A stretch of DNA of 11,221 nucleotides from Candidatus Woesearchaeota archaeon (GTDB lineage Archaea > Nanobdellota > Nanobdellia > Woesearchaeales > JACQSR01), in the NCBI GenBank assembly GCA_023255615.1, contig JAHFLI010000021.1, positions 1 to 11,221 on the forward strand, read 5' to 3'. The notes under the pieces were generated by a model, which was not told where the DNA came from, did not search any database, and saw only the letters and a list, made by a program, of their open reading frames with translations. The position numbers and the translations under genes are program-made. Position 1 is the stretch's first letter. Each line of letters begins with the position of its first letter. Positions 1-5,970 of this stretch are shown here, in pieces.

Positions 1-669
1 AATTTCTTTTACAAAGTATTCAATTTCCATCTGTTCAAATTCGCGCATGCGGAAAATAAAATTGCCGGGCGTTACTTCATTCCGGAACGCTTTCCCAATT
101 TGCGCAATACCGAACGGTAGCTTTAATCGGGCGTGTTCCTCGACCAAATTAAAATTAGTGAACATTAATTGCGCAGTCTCAGGACGTAAATATGCCGTTA
201 CATTGCCTGCTGGCCCCACTCCTGTCGAAAACATTAAATTGAATGAGGAGGCTTCTCCCAACGCAGAACCGCATTTTTTGCACGTGATGTGATGTTCTCG
301 AACAAGTTTGTTGATGTCATGTGCTTTCATTCCGTCTGCAGAAATCTTCAACACGTCCTCAATTAATTGATCTCCCCGGTATTTCTCTTTACATTTCTGA
401 CATTCAACGAGTAAATCGGCAAAATTTGCAACATGACCTGATGCAACCCATACCTTTGGATGAGTAATAATAGAACCGTCAATCCCGACAATATCTTCCC
501 GTGAATGTACATGGAATTTCCACCATGACTGCTTCAAATTATTTTTTAATTCGCTTCCTAAATGTCCATAATCCCAAAATCCAGATAATCCCCCATACAT
601 TTCGCTATTAGGGTAGACAAAACCTTTCTTCTTGCAGAATGTTGCCATCTCCGAAATACTAAGGCTCAT
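1..669 (-). CDS. glyS: Glycyl-tRNA synthetase, archaeal/eukaryotic alpha2 type (N-terminal 223 aa; C-terminus outside window)
   Basis: Class II aminoacyl-tRNA synthetase that charges tRNA-Gly in the cytoplasm. The 223 residues read in the window begin MSLSISEMATFCKKKGF and include the GlyRS N-terminal signature (YGGLSGFWDYGHLG, residues 25-38), a zinc-ribbon-like insertion with CxxC pairs at C90/C93 and C130/C133, the RPETAQ block (162-167), and class II motif 2 with FRNE (195-198) followed by the MREFEQMEIEYF segment. These are typical of the homodimeric archaeal enzyme, not the bacterial alpha2beta2 form. The 3' end is cut by the window edge. The ATG at 669 fits best because a TATA-like element lies about 28 nt upstream and there is no Shine-Dalgarno sequence. 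It lies 34 nt downstream of cmk on the same strand, so it may be co-transcribed or use its own promoter. Confidence 0.97.
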   Translation of the reverse strand, partial: MSLSISEMATFCKKKGFVYPNSEMYGGLSGFWDYGHLGSELKNNLKQSWWKFHVHSREDIVGIDGSIITHPKVWVASGHVANFADLLVECQKCKEKYRGDQLIEDVLKISADGMKAHDINKLVREHHITCKKCGSALGEASSFNLMFSTGVGPAGNVTAYLRPETAQLMFTNFNLVEEHARLKLPFGIAQIGKAFRNEVTPGNFIFRMREFEQMEIEYFVKEI

Positions 670-693
670 GTTTCAATTCGAATCAAGAATGGG

Positions 694-700
694 TTAAAAA
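694..700 (-). promoter_or_regulatory. Putative TATA box of glyS
   Basis: On the minus strand the cmk-glyS gap carries CTTTTTAACC, centred about 28 nt before the glyS ATG. This spacing fits an archaeal core promoter giving a leaderless or near-leaderless mRNA. The element is short, so confidence is moderate. Confidence 0.45.
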
Positions 701-703
701 GAT

Positions 704-1240
704 TTAGTTTCTTTTCTGTAACAAAGAAAGGATTTTCTCTACGACTTGATCCGGTCCAAGATGAGTCGTATCGATAACGAGGTTGTAATGTTTGGTGTCA
801 TAACAATTAAATCCATAGTATTTCCAATAACGCTTGTTCTCGCTCTCTTCGCGCTTTTCCATATTCTTTAACGTAGTCGCAAGATCGAGATTCTTTTCTT
901 CTCCCCGTTTATCCGCTAAAATCCGCTTCGCACGCTCAACTTTGTCTGCATCGAGAAAGATCTTAAAGGTGGCATGAGGAATAAAAAAAGCAGATAATCT
1001 TCCATCAATCACAAAATTATCTTTTTTTCCCAATTCTTTTTGCTTCTCATCAATAGCGCGATCAATAGAATCATCGTTCTCTTCCAATCTCCCCAGCTCA
1101 AGCAATGAAATACCGCGCTCTTTTGCAACTTGCCTGGTTAAATCTCCCATCGAATAGTGATGTAATCCAAGCTTCTTCGCAAGGGTCTTCGCAATGGTAC
1201 TTTTTCCGGATCCTGCTCTTCCCGAAATGATGACGATCAT
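704..1240 (-). CDS. cmk: Cytidylate kinase, archaeal type
   Basis: Phosphorylates CMP/dCMP with ATP in pyrimidine nucleotide synthesis. The 178-aa product starts MIVIISGRAGSGKST: P-loop GRAGSGKS at residues 7-14, NMP-binding region with MGDLTR (31-36), FVIDGR (76-81), and the C-terminal block REESENKRYWKYYGFNCYD that is characteristic of archaeal Cmk. The length matches the family (about 180 aa). The frame is open 21 codons further upstream to 1303, but that extension would include the TATA box at 1264-1271 and adds a sequence before the first beta strand of the kinase fold, so the ATG at 1240 is preferred. glyS follows 34 nt downstream on the same strand. Confidence 0.95.
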   Translation of the reverse strand: MIVIISGRAGSGKSTIAKTLAKKLGLHHYSMGDLTRQVAKERGISLLELGRLEENDDSIDRAIDEKQKELGKKDNFVIDGRLSAFFIPHATFKIFLDADKVERAKRILADKRGEEKNLDLATTLKNMEKREESENKRYWKYYGFNCYDTKHYNLVIDTTHLGPDQVVEKILSLLQKRN

Positions 1241-1263
1241 AGAGCAGGGATGAAAGAAATAGT

Positions 1264-1271
1264 TTATATAA
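1264..1271 (-). promoter_or_regulatory. Putative TATA box of cmk
   Basis: The palindromic octamer TTATATAA is centred 27.5 nt before the chosen cmk ATG at 1240. No Shine-Dalgarno sequence lies between, so the mRNA is probably leaderless. This also supports the shorter cmk start. Confidence 0.6.
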
Positions 1272-1305
1272 TTATTGCTAGAGCCACGAACTAGATCACC
1301 CAAAA

Positions 1306-1315
1306 TTTTATATAC
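1306..1315 (+). promoter_or_regulatory. Putative TATA box of the coiled-coil/DUF655/M50 operon
   Basis: TTTTATATAC is a good archaeal TATA match on the plus strand. It is centred about 80 nt before the first ATG at 1391, so transcription would start near 1337 and leave a 5' leader of roughly 50 nt. That is unusual here, since other promoters in the window place the start codon near the transcription start. The leader contains GGGAGGGGA (about 1352-1360), which resembles a Shine-Dalgarno core but is too far from the ATG to serve it. Confidence 0.5.
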
Positions 1316-1390
1316 TTAAGAAGGTCAATCAACCAAGAAGGGCGTTGAGTTGGGAGGGGACAGTATTCTTTCTTACTACTCATTGCTACC

Positions 1391-2263
1391 ATGAGCATTC
1401 ACGAACAAATTGTCAAAGAAATAAATAAAGAAATAGCACGATTTTCATTAGATTCCTATCTCCTCAACAAAGAAAAGTATGAGCGAGAATTAGTGAAAAT
1501 AAATATTTCAATAGAGGAGAAACGTGCCCGATTAATGAACATTCTCCACGAGATGATCATTAAAACATTTTCAGTTTATCCAAAAATCCACGACAAAAAG
1601 AAAGTCTTGCCCGGATTGAAATCAAATAGTGACCTTATACGATCATTTATCGCCAAGCTCCGTGATGTTAATTATTATTTGCATACCACTCTGCTTGAAG
1701 ATATTGGGATGAAAAGATTTACAAAAAATGATTTTTCCATGGAACGCATTAAGAAAGAAATGAAGAGAATGGAAATGAAGCATGAAGACATGGTAAGGCT
1801 TCAGCATCGTACCGAAAAACTCATGGAAGAGATTGTCAGTTTCGATAAAAGTCTTGTTCGGACCTACAGCAGGGGAAAGAACACGTTGAAGAAGGAAGAA
1901 GGAAGAAAAATTCAAGACATTGAAAAGATGTTGCAAAGAGAATCAGAATTATTATGTCATTTAGAGGCAAAAATCCCACCACCCTCTAAAATATCGCTGA
2001 AACTATTGGCTCCAGAGATGTACACTCATTGGGCTTCTCGGATCCTCGCGCTATTGGTTGAGATTGAGAATACCAGTAAAAATATTGAAGAACGATTCAG
2101 AGAATTGAAGAAAAAAGAACAAGCGCGTAAACAGCTGACGATCAAAATATCTCAGATTATCAAAGAAAAAAATCAGGTTGTTAAACTCAAAGATAAACAC
2201 GGATGGAGAGAAAACGAGTGGCATGCGCTCATTCATCATTTTGGGGCCGCTGCTCGACTGTAA
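1391..2263 (+). CDS. Hypothetical coiled-coil protein
   Basis: Not recognised. The 290-aa product is highly charged and almost entirely helical in appearance. Long Lys/Glu/Arg-rich stretches with hydrophobic spacing (about residues 1-60, 115-195 and 215-275) suggest coiled coils, with a short Pro-containing break (KIPPPSKISLKLLAP, about 194-208). There is no signal peptide, membrane segment or cysteine motif, so it is probably cytoplasmic and may be structural or a partner protein. The only ATG near the frame start is used; the frame is closed by a TGA at 1346-1348 and no better start lies between. Its stop is followed one base later by the DUF655 start codon, so the two are probably co-transcribed and translationally coupled. 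Confidence 0.75.
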   Translation: MSIHEQIVKEINKEIARFSLDSYLLNKEKYERELVKINISIEEKRARLMNILHEMIIKTFSVYPKIHDKKKVLPGLKSNSDLIRSFIAKLRDVNYYLHTTLLEDIGMKRFTKNDFSMERIKKEMKRMEMKHEDMVRLQHRTEKLMEEIVSFDKSLVRTYSRGKNTLKKEEGRKIQDIEKMLQRESELLCHLEAKIPPPSKISLKLLAPEMYTHWASRILALLVEIENTSKNIEERFRELKKKEQARKQLTIKISQIIKEKNQVVKLKDKHGWRENEWHALIHHFGAAARL

Positions 2264-2264
2264 C

Positions 2265-2819
2265 ATGGATCAAAAAGAAGAAATCGTTATTGTATTGGAC
2301 TTTTTACCAAACGGTTATCCGTTTGATGATCGGCCATCACATATGAAGACAACGATAGCGCAAGCTATCGGAAGAGATCATTTTGTGTTGCTTGAATTAG
2401 TACCAAAAAAAGGGATCCACTTACAACCTTATGAAGAAGTGTACGTTGGAGAGGGTAAACGAGATAAAATTCATCATATTATAGGAAGATTACCAGCCAC
2501 AAAACTAACGGAAACCGCAAAATCAGAACTGAGTTATGTTGTCAAAGATTTAGTGAAGAAAAATGAAAAGCGCTTTGTGGATTTTTTTAACAAGGCAGGA
2601 CCCTTAAGCACGCGCATGCACCAGCTTGAGTTACTTCCAGGATTGGGTAAAAAACACATGTGGGAAATCCTTGAGCAGCGTGATGAAAAACCGTTTGAAA
2701 GTTTTGATGACCTCAAGAAGAGAGTACGATTAATGCCAGATCCAGAGAAAGTGGTTATCAAAAGGATTATGGCAGAAATTGAAGGAAAAGAAAAGCACAT
2801 GATCTTTGTGGATCTATGA
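2265..2819 (+). CDS. DUF655 family predicted RNA-binding protein (COG1491)
   Basis: The 184-aa product matches the archaeal DUF655 family: an N-terminal beta-rich domain beginning with EEIVIVLDFLPNGYPFDD (residues 5-22), likely OB-like, containing KKGIHLQPYEEVYVGEG, and a C-terminal helix-hairpin-helix region (LELLPGLGKKHMWEIL, about 121-136) suited to nucleic acid binding. In many archaea the gene sits next to ribosomal protein L21e, RNA polymerase subunit F and the KsgA/Dim1 methyltransferase, implying an RNA or ribosome role; none of those neighbours is here. The frame is open 29 codons further upstream, but that would overlap the previous gene in another frame, and the ATG at 2265 starts the conserved domain. 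The stop overlaps the next start as ATGA. Confidence 0.92.
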   Translation: MDQKEEIVIVLDFLPNGYPFDDRPSHMKTTIAQAIGRDHFVLLELVPKKGIHLQPYEEVYVGEGKRDKIHHIIGRLPATKLTETAKSELSYVVKDLVKKNEKRFVDFFNKAGPLSTRMHQLELLPGLGKKHMWEILEQRDEKPFESFDDLKKRVRLMPDPEKVVIKRIMAEIEGKEKHMIFVDL

Positions 2820-3388
2820 TTCAGGCACGATACTTCTCTACTTCTGGTGTTGAAATCCGTGATCTTATCAAAGCATGGATTGCGATTATTCTGGTGTTTA
2901 CTATTTTTCTCAAACCGGAACTCCATTCGTATTCAGCTGCTGCCTTGGTATCATTCATTAGTGTAAGTATCGGATTTATTCTTCATGAACTTGCGCATAA
3001 AGTGGTGGCTCAGCACTATGGCTGTTTTGCTGAATTTCGTGCTTTTACAGGGATGTTAGCTCTGAGCATCATTCTCGCTTTTTTTGGAATTATTTTTATC
3101 GCTCCTGGAGCCGTATTTATTTCAGGACCAGTAGGAAAAAGAAGAAATGGGATTATTTCAGCCGCAGGACCATTAACAAATATCGTCCTCGCAGGTATTT
3201 TTTTGGTTGTTCGTTCATTCATAGACAACCCCATTACTTCATATGGGGTATCTATTAATGGTTGGCTCGCGCTCTTTAACATGATTCCATTTGGCCCTCT
3301 TGACGGTGCAAAAATTTGGAGATGGAACCAATTTATCTTCGGAGTGATGGCGATCATCGCATTAATCATCGTCTATGGGGTGAGATAA
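2816..3388 (+). CDS. Site-2-protease-like M50 family zinc metalloprotease (integral membrane)
   Basis: The 190-aa membrane protein has the M50/S2P active-site motif HELAH (H57, E58, H61) at the end of a hydrophobic helix, and the second zinc-ligand motif NMIPFGPLDG (155-164, with D163) in another helix. About four to five hydrophobic segments are visible (20-33, 41-56, 78-105, 119-133, 148-160 and 172-187). There is a conserved SAAGPLTN motif (115-122). S2P-type enzymes cut substrates within the membrane, often releasing regulators; the substrate here is unknown. It resembles the compact archaeal members (COG1994). It overlaps DUF655 by ATGA at its start and the zinc-ribbon ATG at its end, so it is part of a tight operon. 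Confidence 0.93.
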   Translation: MIQARYFSTSGVEIRDLIKAWIAIILVFTIFLKPELHSYSAAALVSFISVSIGFILHELAHKVVAQHYGCFAEFRAFTGMLALSIILAFFGIIFIAPGAVFISGPVGKRRNGIISAAGPLTNIVLAGIFLVVRSFIDNPITSYGVSINGWLALFNMIPFGPLDGAKIWRWNQFIFGVMAIIALIIVYGVR

Positions 3389-3525
3389 TGAATCTCATCA
3401 GATGTCCATATTGCAAAAAGAAAGTAGCTCTGCATGAACGGTACTGCCAACATTGCGAACAGGATATTTCAAAAGTGATAGACGAAGCTCAAAAACCCCA
3501 GGTTACGAAAAAAGGCCACCACTAA
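3388..3525 (+). CDS. Small zinc-ribbon protein
   Basis: This 45-aa protein has two CxxC knuckles (CPYC at residues 6-9, CQHC at 19-22), the pattern of a minimal treble-clef or zinc-ribbon fold, followed by a Lys/Gln-rich tail. The ATG overlaps the stop of the M50 protease (TAATG), which argues for translational coupling and fixes the start; an in-frame extension would run back through the protease gene in another frame. Function is unknown. Small ribbons of this kind often act as protein or nucleic acid contacts. Its last 23 bases overlap the end of the opposing small membrane-protein gene. Confidence 0.8.
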   Translation: MNLIRCPYCKKKVALHERYCQHCEQDISKVIDEAQKPQVTKKGHH

Positions 3526-3640
3526 TATCCTTCAACGTGGCTGCAAAATCTCCCTTATTTTTTGAAAGCAAAAGTAGAAAAATAATAACAAGAACAAAGA
3601 AAATAAACAACAGGATATTTCCCATCTTTCCTTTTTTCAT
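3503..3640 (-). CDS. Small single-pass membrane protein (45 aa)
   Basis: A short frame on the minus strand reads MKKGKMGNILLFIFFVLVII and continues through FLLLL to SKNKGDFAATLKDISGGLFS. It has a basic N-terminus, one strongly hydrophobic segment (residues about 9-25) and a short polar tail, the layout of a small membrane protein or anchored peptide. It fills an otherwise empty 160-bp interval, and its ATG lies 27 nt from the centre of the TTTAAA element at 3665-3670, the usual distance for a leaderless archaeal gene. It is convergent with the zinc ribbon and overlaps its last 23 bases. No homology is claimed. The T-rich codons could in part reflect AT bias. Confidence 0.55.
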   Translation of the reverse strand: MKKGKMGNILLFIFFVLVIIFLLLLSKNKGDFAATLKDISGGLFS

Positions 3641-3664
3641 GCACCATAAAGCGATCTAATACTA

Positions 3665-3670
3665 TTTAAA
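3665..3670. promoter_or_regulatory. truD: Palindromic TATA element shared by truD and the small membrane gene
   Basis: TTTAAA within TATTTAAACA reads the same on both strands. It is centred 27.5 nt from the minus-strand ATG at 3640 and 21.5 or 24.5 nt from the tandem ATGs of truD (3689 and 3692). It could therefore serve both divergent leaderless transcripts. For truD the second ATG has the better spacing. Confidence 0.5.
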
Positions 3671-3688
3671 CATTATCATTTCTACCCT

Positions 3689-4663
3689 ATGATGGCAATC
3701 ATCAAATATTGTCCAGAAGATTTTCTGGTTACTGAAATCCCCCTCCGATCTCAAAAAGGAAACTCGTCGTACTACCTTCTCAAAAAAAGAGAATATACGA
3801 CGGTGAGAGCAATAGGTGTTATTGCACGAGAAGTAAACCTGCATCCAAAGGAGATCGGATTTGCGGGCAATAAAGACAAAAAAGCAGTAACTACTCAATT
3901 CATCTCCATAAAGAATGTTTCTCGCGACCATCTTGAGCATCTCAATCTCAAAGATATTTCTCTCACCTTCCATTCATCAGGAAATGCGCCTCTTCATTTA
4001 GGAGATTTAGAAGGAAATAAATTTGAGATAGTGATAAGAGATCTCACCGGAGAAGAAAGTGAACAACTACAACAAAAATGCACGGCAACTCTAACCATTC
4101 CAAATATCTTCGGACCGCAACGATTCTCAACAGAAAATGTATCAATAGGGTTGCTCCTATTGAAAAAGAAATTTGCTGAAGCAATGGAGAGAATAATAGA
4201 AAAAGATCCAGAATACCAGAAGGAAATTGCAGAATTTCTGAAGCGCCATCCAAATGATGTAGTCAACTCACTGAAGCTTATTCCGGAGAAAATTGGGAAG
4301 ATGTATGTTCATGCTGTTCAATCCCTTCTGTGGAATCAAACAGTGAAGAGAGGTATGGAAAAGGGAATTCATCAAGAAAAAATTCCTTTGGTAGGATTTG
4401 ATTATGAAAAGAAAGATAGTGAAGTCGATAGGATTATTGAAGATCTGATGGTCCAAAACAATCTCACCGAACGTGACTTTATCTGCAAAGAAATTCCTTT
4501 TCTCACGTCACCTGGTGGTGAAAGAAGTATGGTAATGACGGTACATGTTCTCTGCACAATTAATGAGGATGAGATCTTCAATGGAAAGAAAAAAGCGATT
4601 CTCACGTTTACACTTCCAAAATCATCGTATGCAACAGTGGTCGTCGATTATCTTCTACACTAG
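3689..4663 (+). CDS. truD: tRNA pseudouridine(13) synthase TruD
   Basis: Converts U13 in the D-arm of certain tRNAs to pseudouridine. Diagnostic motifs are the catalytic-Asp block GFAGNKDKKAVTTQ (residues 57-70, with D63), NIFGPQRFSTEN (about 138-149) and the C-terminal FTLPKSSYATVVVDYLL. The central PGGERSMVM segment, resembling the family's PG-R motif, is also present. At 324 aa it is shorter than many archaeal TruD proteins (often about 400 aa); the reduction appears to lie in the TRUD insertion domain and termini, while the catalytic motifs are kept. Tandem ATGs at 3689 and 3692 leave the exact start open by one codon. The gene converges with adk and overlaps its end by 9 bp. Confidence 0.95.
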   Translation: MMAIIKYCPEDFLVTEIPLRSQKGNSSYYLLKKREYTTVRAIGVIAREVNLHPKEIGFAGNKDKKAVTTQFISIKNVSRDHLEHLNLKDISLTFHSSGNAPLHLGDLEGNKFEIVIRDLTGEESEQLQQKCTATLTIPNIFGPQRFSTENVSIGLLLLKKKFAEAMERIIEKDPEYQKEIAEFLKRHPNDVVNSLKLIPEKIGKMYVHAVQSLLWNQTVKRGMEKGIHQEKIPLVGFDYEKKDSEVDRIIEDLMVQNNLTERDFICKEIPFLTSPGGERSMVMTVHVLCTINEDEIFNGKKKAILTFTLPKSSYATVVVDYLLH

Positions 4664-5293
4664 CTTCTCTTTTTTCAAGACCGAAATAACATCACCGAAT
4701 ATCTTTGGAATCGGTTGATCTCCATCAATATCTCTTAACAAACCCTTTTGTGAATAGAAGAATATAAGGGGATCAGAAAGAATTTCGTAAATACGCAATC
4801 TATTTTTGATCGTTTCAGGTTTATCATCATCACGCTGAATCAGTTTTCCATTGCAGTTATTGCACACTCCATCTTTTTTGGGCGGCATATTTTTTATATG
4901 GAAGACAGCCTTGCATGAGGAACAGACACGTCTCCCTGATAATCTCTCCATAATCATCTTTTCGCTCGAGATCAGATTAATGACGAGATCGATCGGTGTC
5001 AAATGCTCTAATTCGTGTGCCTGGTTAATTGTTCTCGGAAAGCCATCAAGAATAAAATGTTTATACTTTCCTTTTCCTAAAATTTCGGTCATCATTTTAA
5101 CAACGATATTATCAGGAACAAGCTGTCCCGTTTTCATAAATACGTCAGCTTTTTTTCCAATATCGGTCTTTTTCGCGACATTTTCTCTTAAAATATCCCC
5201 CGAGGAGACATGAGGAATGTTAAATTGTTCAGAAAGCATACGAGATTGTGTTCCTTTTCCAGTTCCAGGCGGTCCAAGAATAATAATCCTCAA
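4655..5293 (-). CDS. adk: Adenylate kinase, long zinc-LID form
   Basis: Catalyses ATP + AMP to 2 ADP in the cytoplasm. The 212-aa sequence shows the P-loop GPPGTGKGT (7-15), the SSGDILR AMP-site block (30-36), LDGFPRT (82-88), and a full LID domain with four zinc cysteines (C124, C127, C144, C147) and the QRDDDKPETIKNRL segment after it. This is the long bacterial-like form, which also occurs in some archaea, not the archaeal trimeric AdkA. The start is TTG at 5293, since no ATG or GTG lies at that point and the P-loop strand begins directly there. TTG overlaps the upstream stop as TTGA, indicating coupling with the preceding gene. Its 3' end overlaps convergent truD by 9 bp. Confidence 0.96.
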   Translation of the reverse strand: MRIIILGPPGTGKGTQSRMLSEQFNIPHVSSGDILRENVAKKTDIGKKADVFMKTGQLVPDNIVVKMMTEILGKGKYKHFILDGFPRTINQAHELEHLTPIDLVINLISSEKMIMERLSGRRVCSSCKAVFHIKNMPPKKDGVCNNCNGKLIQRDDDKPETIKNRLRIYEILSDPLIFFYSQKGLLRDIDGDQPIPKIFGDVISVLKKEKLV

Positions 5294-5751
5294 CCTAGAT
5301 ACCCCAATTCAGATTCATGGGCTGATTCTTCTTTCCATGACTGTTCCATTTTTTGAATAGTTGATTTCATTTGTTGCTTAATATCTTTCCACGAAGAAGA
5401 AAAAAGTTTGATGTATTCTGCTTCCTCTTTTTCTTCCAAGGAGAAACTTACTTGTAATCCTTTTCGATGCAACATCATCAGTTGAGAATAGAAATCATAA
5501 AGGTGTTTTTTTTCTCCATCGTCAAAAGCTCTGAACTCATGGACGCTTGCTAAATTATTGGTATCCGGTTGAATCAGATCAGAAAGAACATTAATGGCAA
5601 GCTCAAGCTTTTCAATCATTGACTTCGCTATCTCTCTCAGAAGAAAATTAGTATTCTCTATTGATGATAATTCAAAATCTTTTTCGATTGACTTTAAATC
5701 AGGCAATCCATATTTCTTTTTTGCCTTCTCATACTCTTCTGCAATGCCCAT
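5290..5751 (-). CDS. Hypothetical helical protein coupled to adk
   Basis: Not recognised. The 153-aa product (MGIAEEYEKAKKKYGLPDL at the N-terminus) is acidic and helix-rich without cysteines, signal peptide or membrane segment, so it is probably cytoplasmic. The helix pattern around residues 32-60 and 105-145 could form a bundle. Its frame is open up to 5814, but that extension nearly touches the tRNA gene and covers the TATA box at 5772-5781. The ATG at 5751 is 25 nt from the TATA centre and gives the most natural N-terminus; 5757 is a second possibility. It overlaps adk by four bases (TTGA), so the two are co-expressed. A link with nucleotide metabolism would be inferred from position only. 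Confidence 0.8.
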   Translation of the reverse strand: MGIAEEYEKAKKKYGLPDLKSIEKDFELSSIENTNFLLREIAKSMIEKLELAINVLSDLIQPDTNNLASVHEFRAFDDGEKKHLYDFYSQLMMLHRKGLQVSFSLEEKEEAEYIKLFSSSWKDIKQQMKSTIQKMEQSWKEESAHESELGYLG

Positions 5752-5771
5752 AACCATCAGATGTACAAAAC

Positions 5772-5781
5772 TATTTTTAAA
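5772..5781 (-). promoter_or_regulatory. Putative TATA box of the hypothetical-adk operon
   Basis: TTTAAAAATA on the minus strand, centred 25.5 nt before the ATG at 5751 and just downstream of the tRNA 3' end. It separates the operon from the tRNA transcript and decides the start codon of the next gene. Confidence 0.55.
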
Positions 5782-5815
5782 GGTTATTGATCTACCTAAT
5801 TTTTCTGAGAACAAA

Positions 5816-5935
5816 AGCCTCCGAAGGGAGTTGCACCCTCGACCTTCTGATGTCTCAAAACTGAAGGTTTTCTGAGAATTGAAAACCTGGTTTTCATATA
5901 CAAGTCAGACGCAATAGCTACTATGCTACGGAGGC
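5816..5935 (-). tRNA. tRNA-Thr(UGU) with a 47-nt intron at 37/38
   Basis: A cloverleaf can be folded by hand on the minus strand: acceptor GCCTCCG/CGGAGGC, D-stem GCAT/TTGC (three pairs plus a U13-U22 mismatch), anticodon stem TCTGA/TCAGA, loop CTTGTAA after splicing, variable loop AGGTC, T-stem GAGGG/CCCTT, and T73. Anticodon UGU reads the Thr codon ACA; G1-C72 and C2-G71 fit archaeal tRNA-Thr. The exons are 5899-5935 and 5816-5851, giving a 73-nt mature tRNA; CCA is not encoded. Two positions are odd: the T-loop is TGCAACT, with G at 55 where U/pseudouridine is nearly universal, and the D-loop has C at 19 in place of G. The tRNA is probably functional because all other stems are intact, but these changes leave some doubt. 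Confidence 0.88.
5852..5898 (-). other. Intron of tRNA-Thr(UGU), bulge-helix-bulge type
   Basis: The 47-nt intron follows position 37, the usual archaeal site. Loop bases 32-35 (CUUG) can pair with intron bases 42-45 (UGAG) to give a four-pair central helix, partly through G-U pairs. The two flanking three-base bulges are U36-A37 with intron base 1, and intron bases 46-47 with A38, as expected for the archaeal splicing endonuclease. The inner helix is weak, so this is a relaxed motif. The intron also holds a near-perfect palindrome, TGAAAACCAGGTTTTCA, able to form a hairpin of six pairs. Confidence 0.75.
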
Positions 5936-5959
5936 GTTTGGTGAAAGAGAAGGTACCGA

Positions 5960-5968
5960 TTTTAAAAA
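5960..5968 (-). promoter_or_regulatory. Putative TATA box of tRNA-Thr
   Basis: TTTTTAAAA on the minus strand, centred about 29 nt before the tRNA 5' end at 5935. It lies just past the stop of the gene at 5971, so the tRNA appears to have its own promoter. Confidence 0.55.
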
Positions 5969-5970
5969 CG

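Noticed and set aside
47..292. Plus-strand frame opposite glyS
   Set aside because: Antisense shadow of a well-supported synthetase gene.
1241..1303. N-terminal extension of cmk to 1303
   Set aside because: It would include the TATA box at 1264-1271 and add 21 residues before the P-loop strand that the family does not have.
1352..1360. GGGAGGGGA as ribosome binding site
   Set aside because: It is more than 30 nt from the ATG at 1391, and no usable in-frame start lies closer.
5752..5814. Longer start of the gene upstream of adk
   Set aside because: It would run over the TATA element and nearly into the tRNA 3' end; the ATG at 5751 has the right promoter spacing.
5871..5900. Palindrome around TGAAAACCAGGTTTTCA as a transcription terminator
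   Set aside because: It lies within the tRNA intron and has no following T-run on the transcribed strand.
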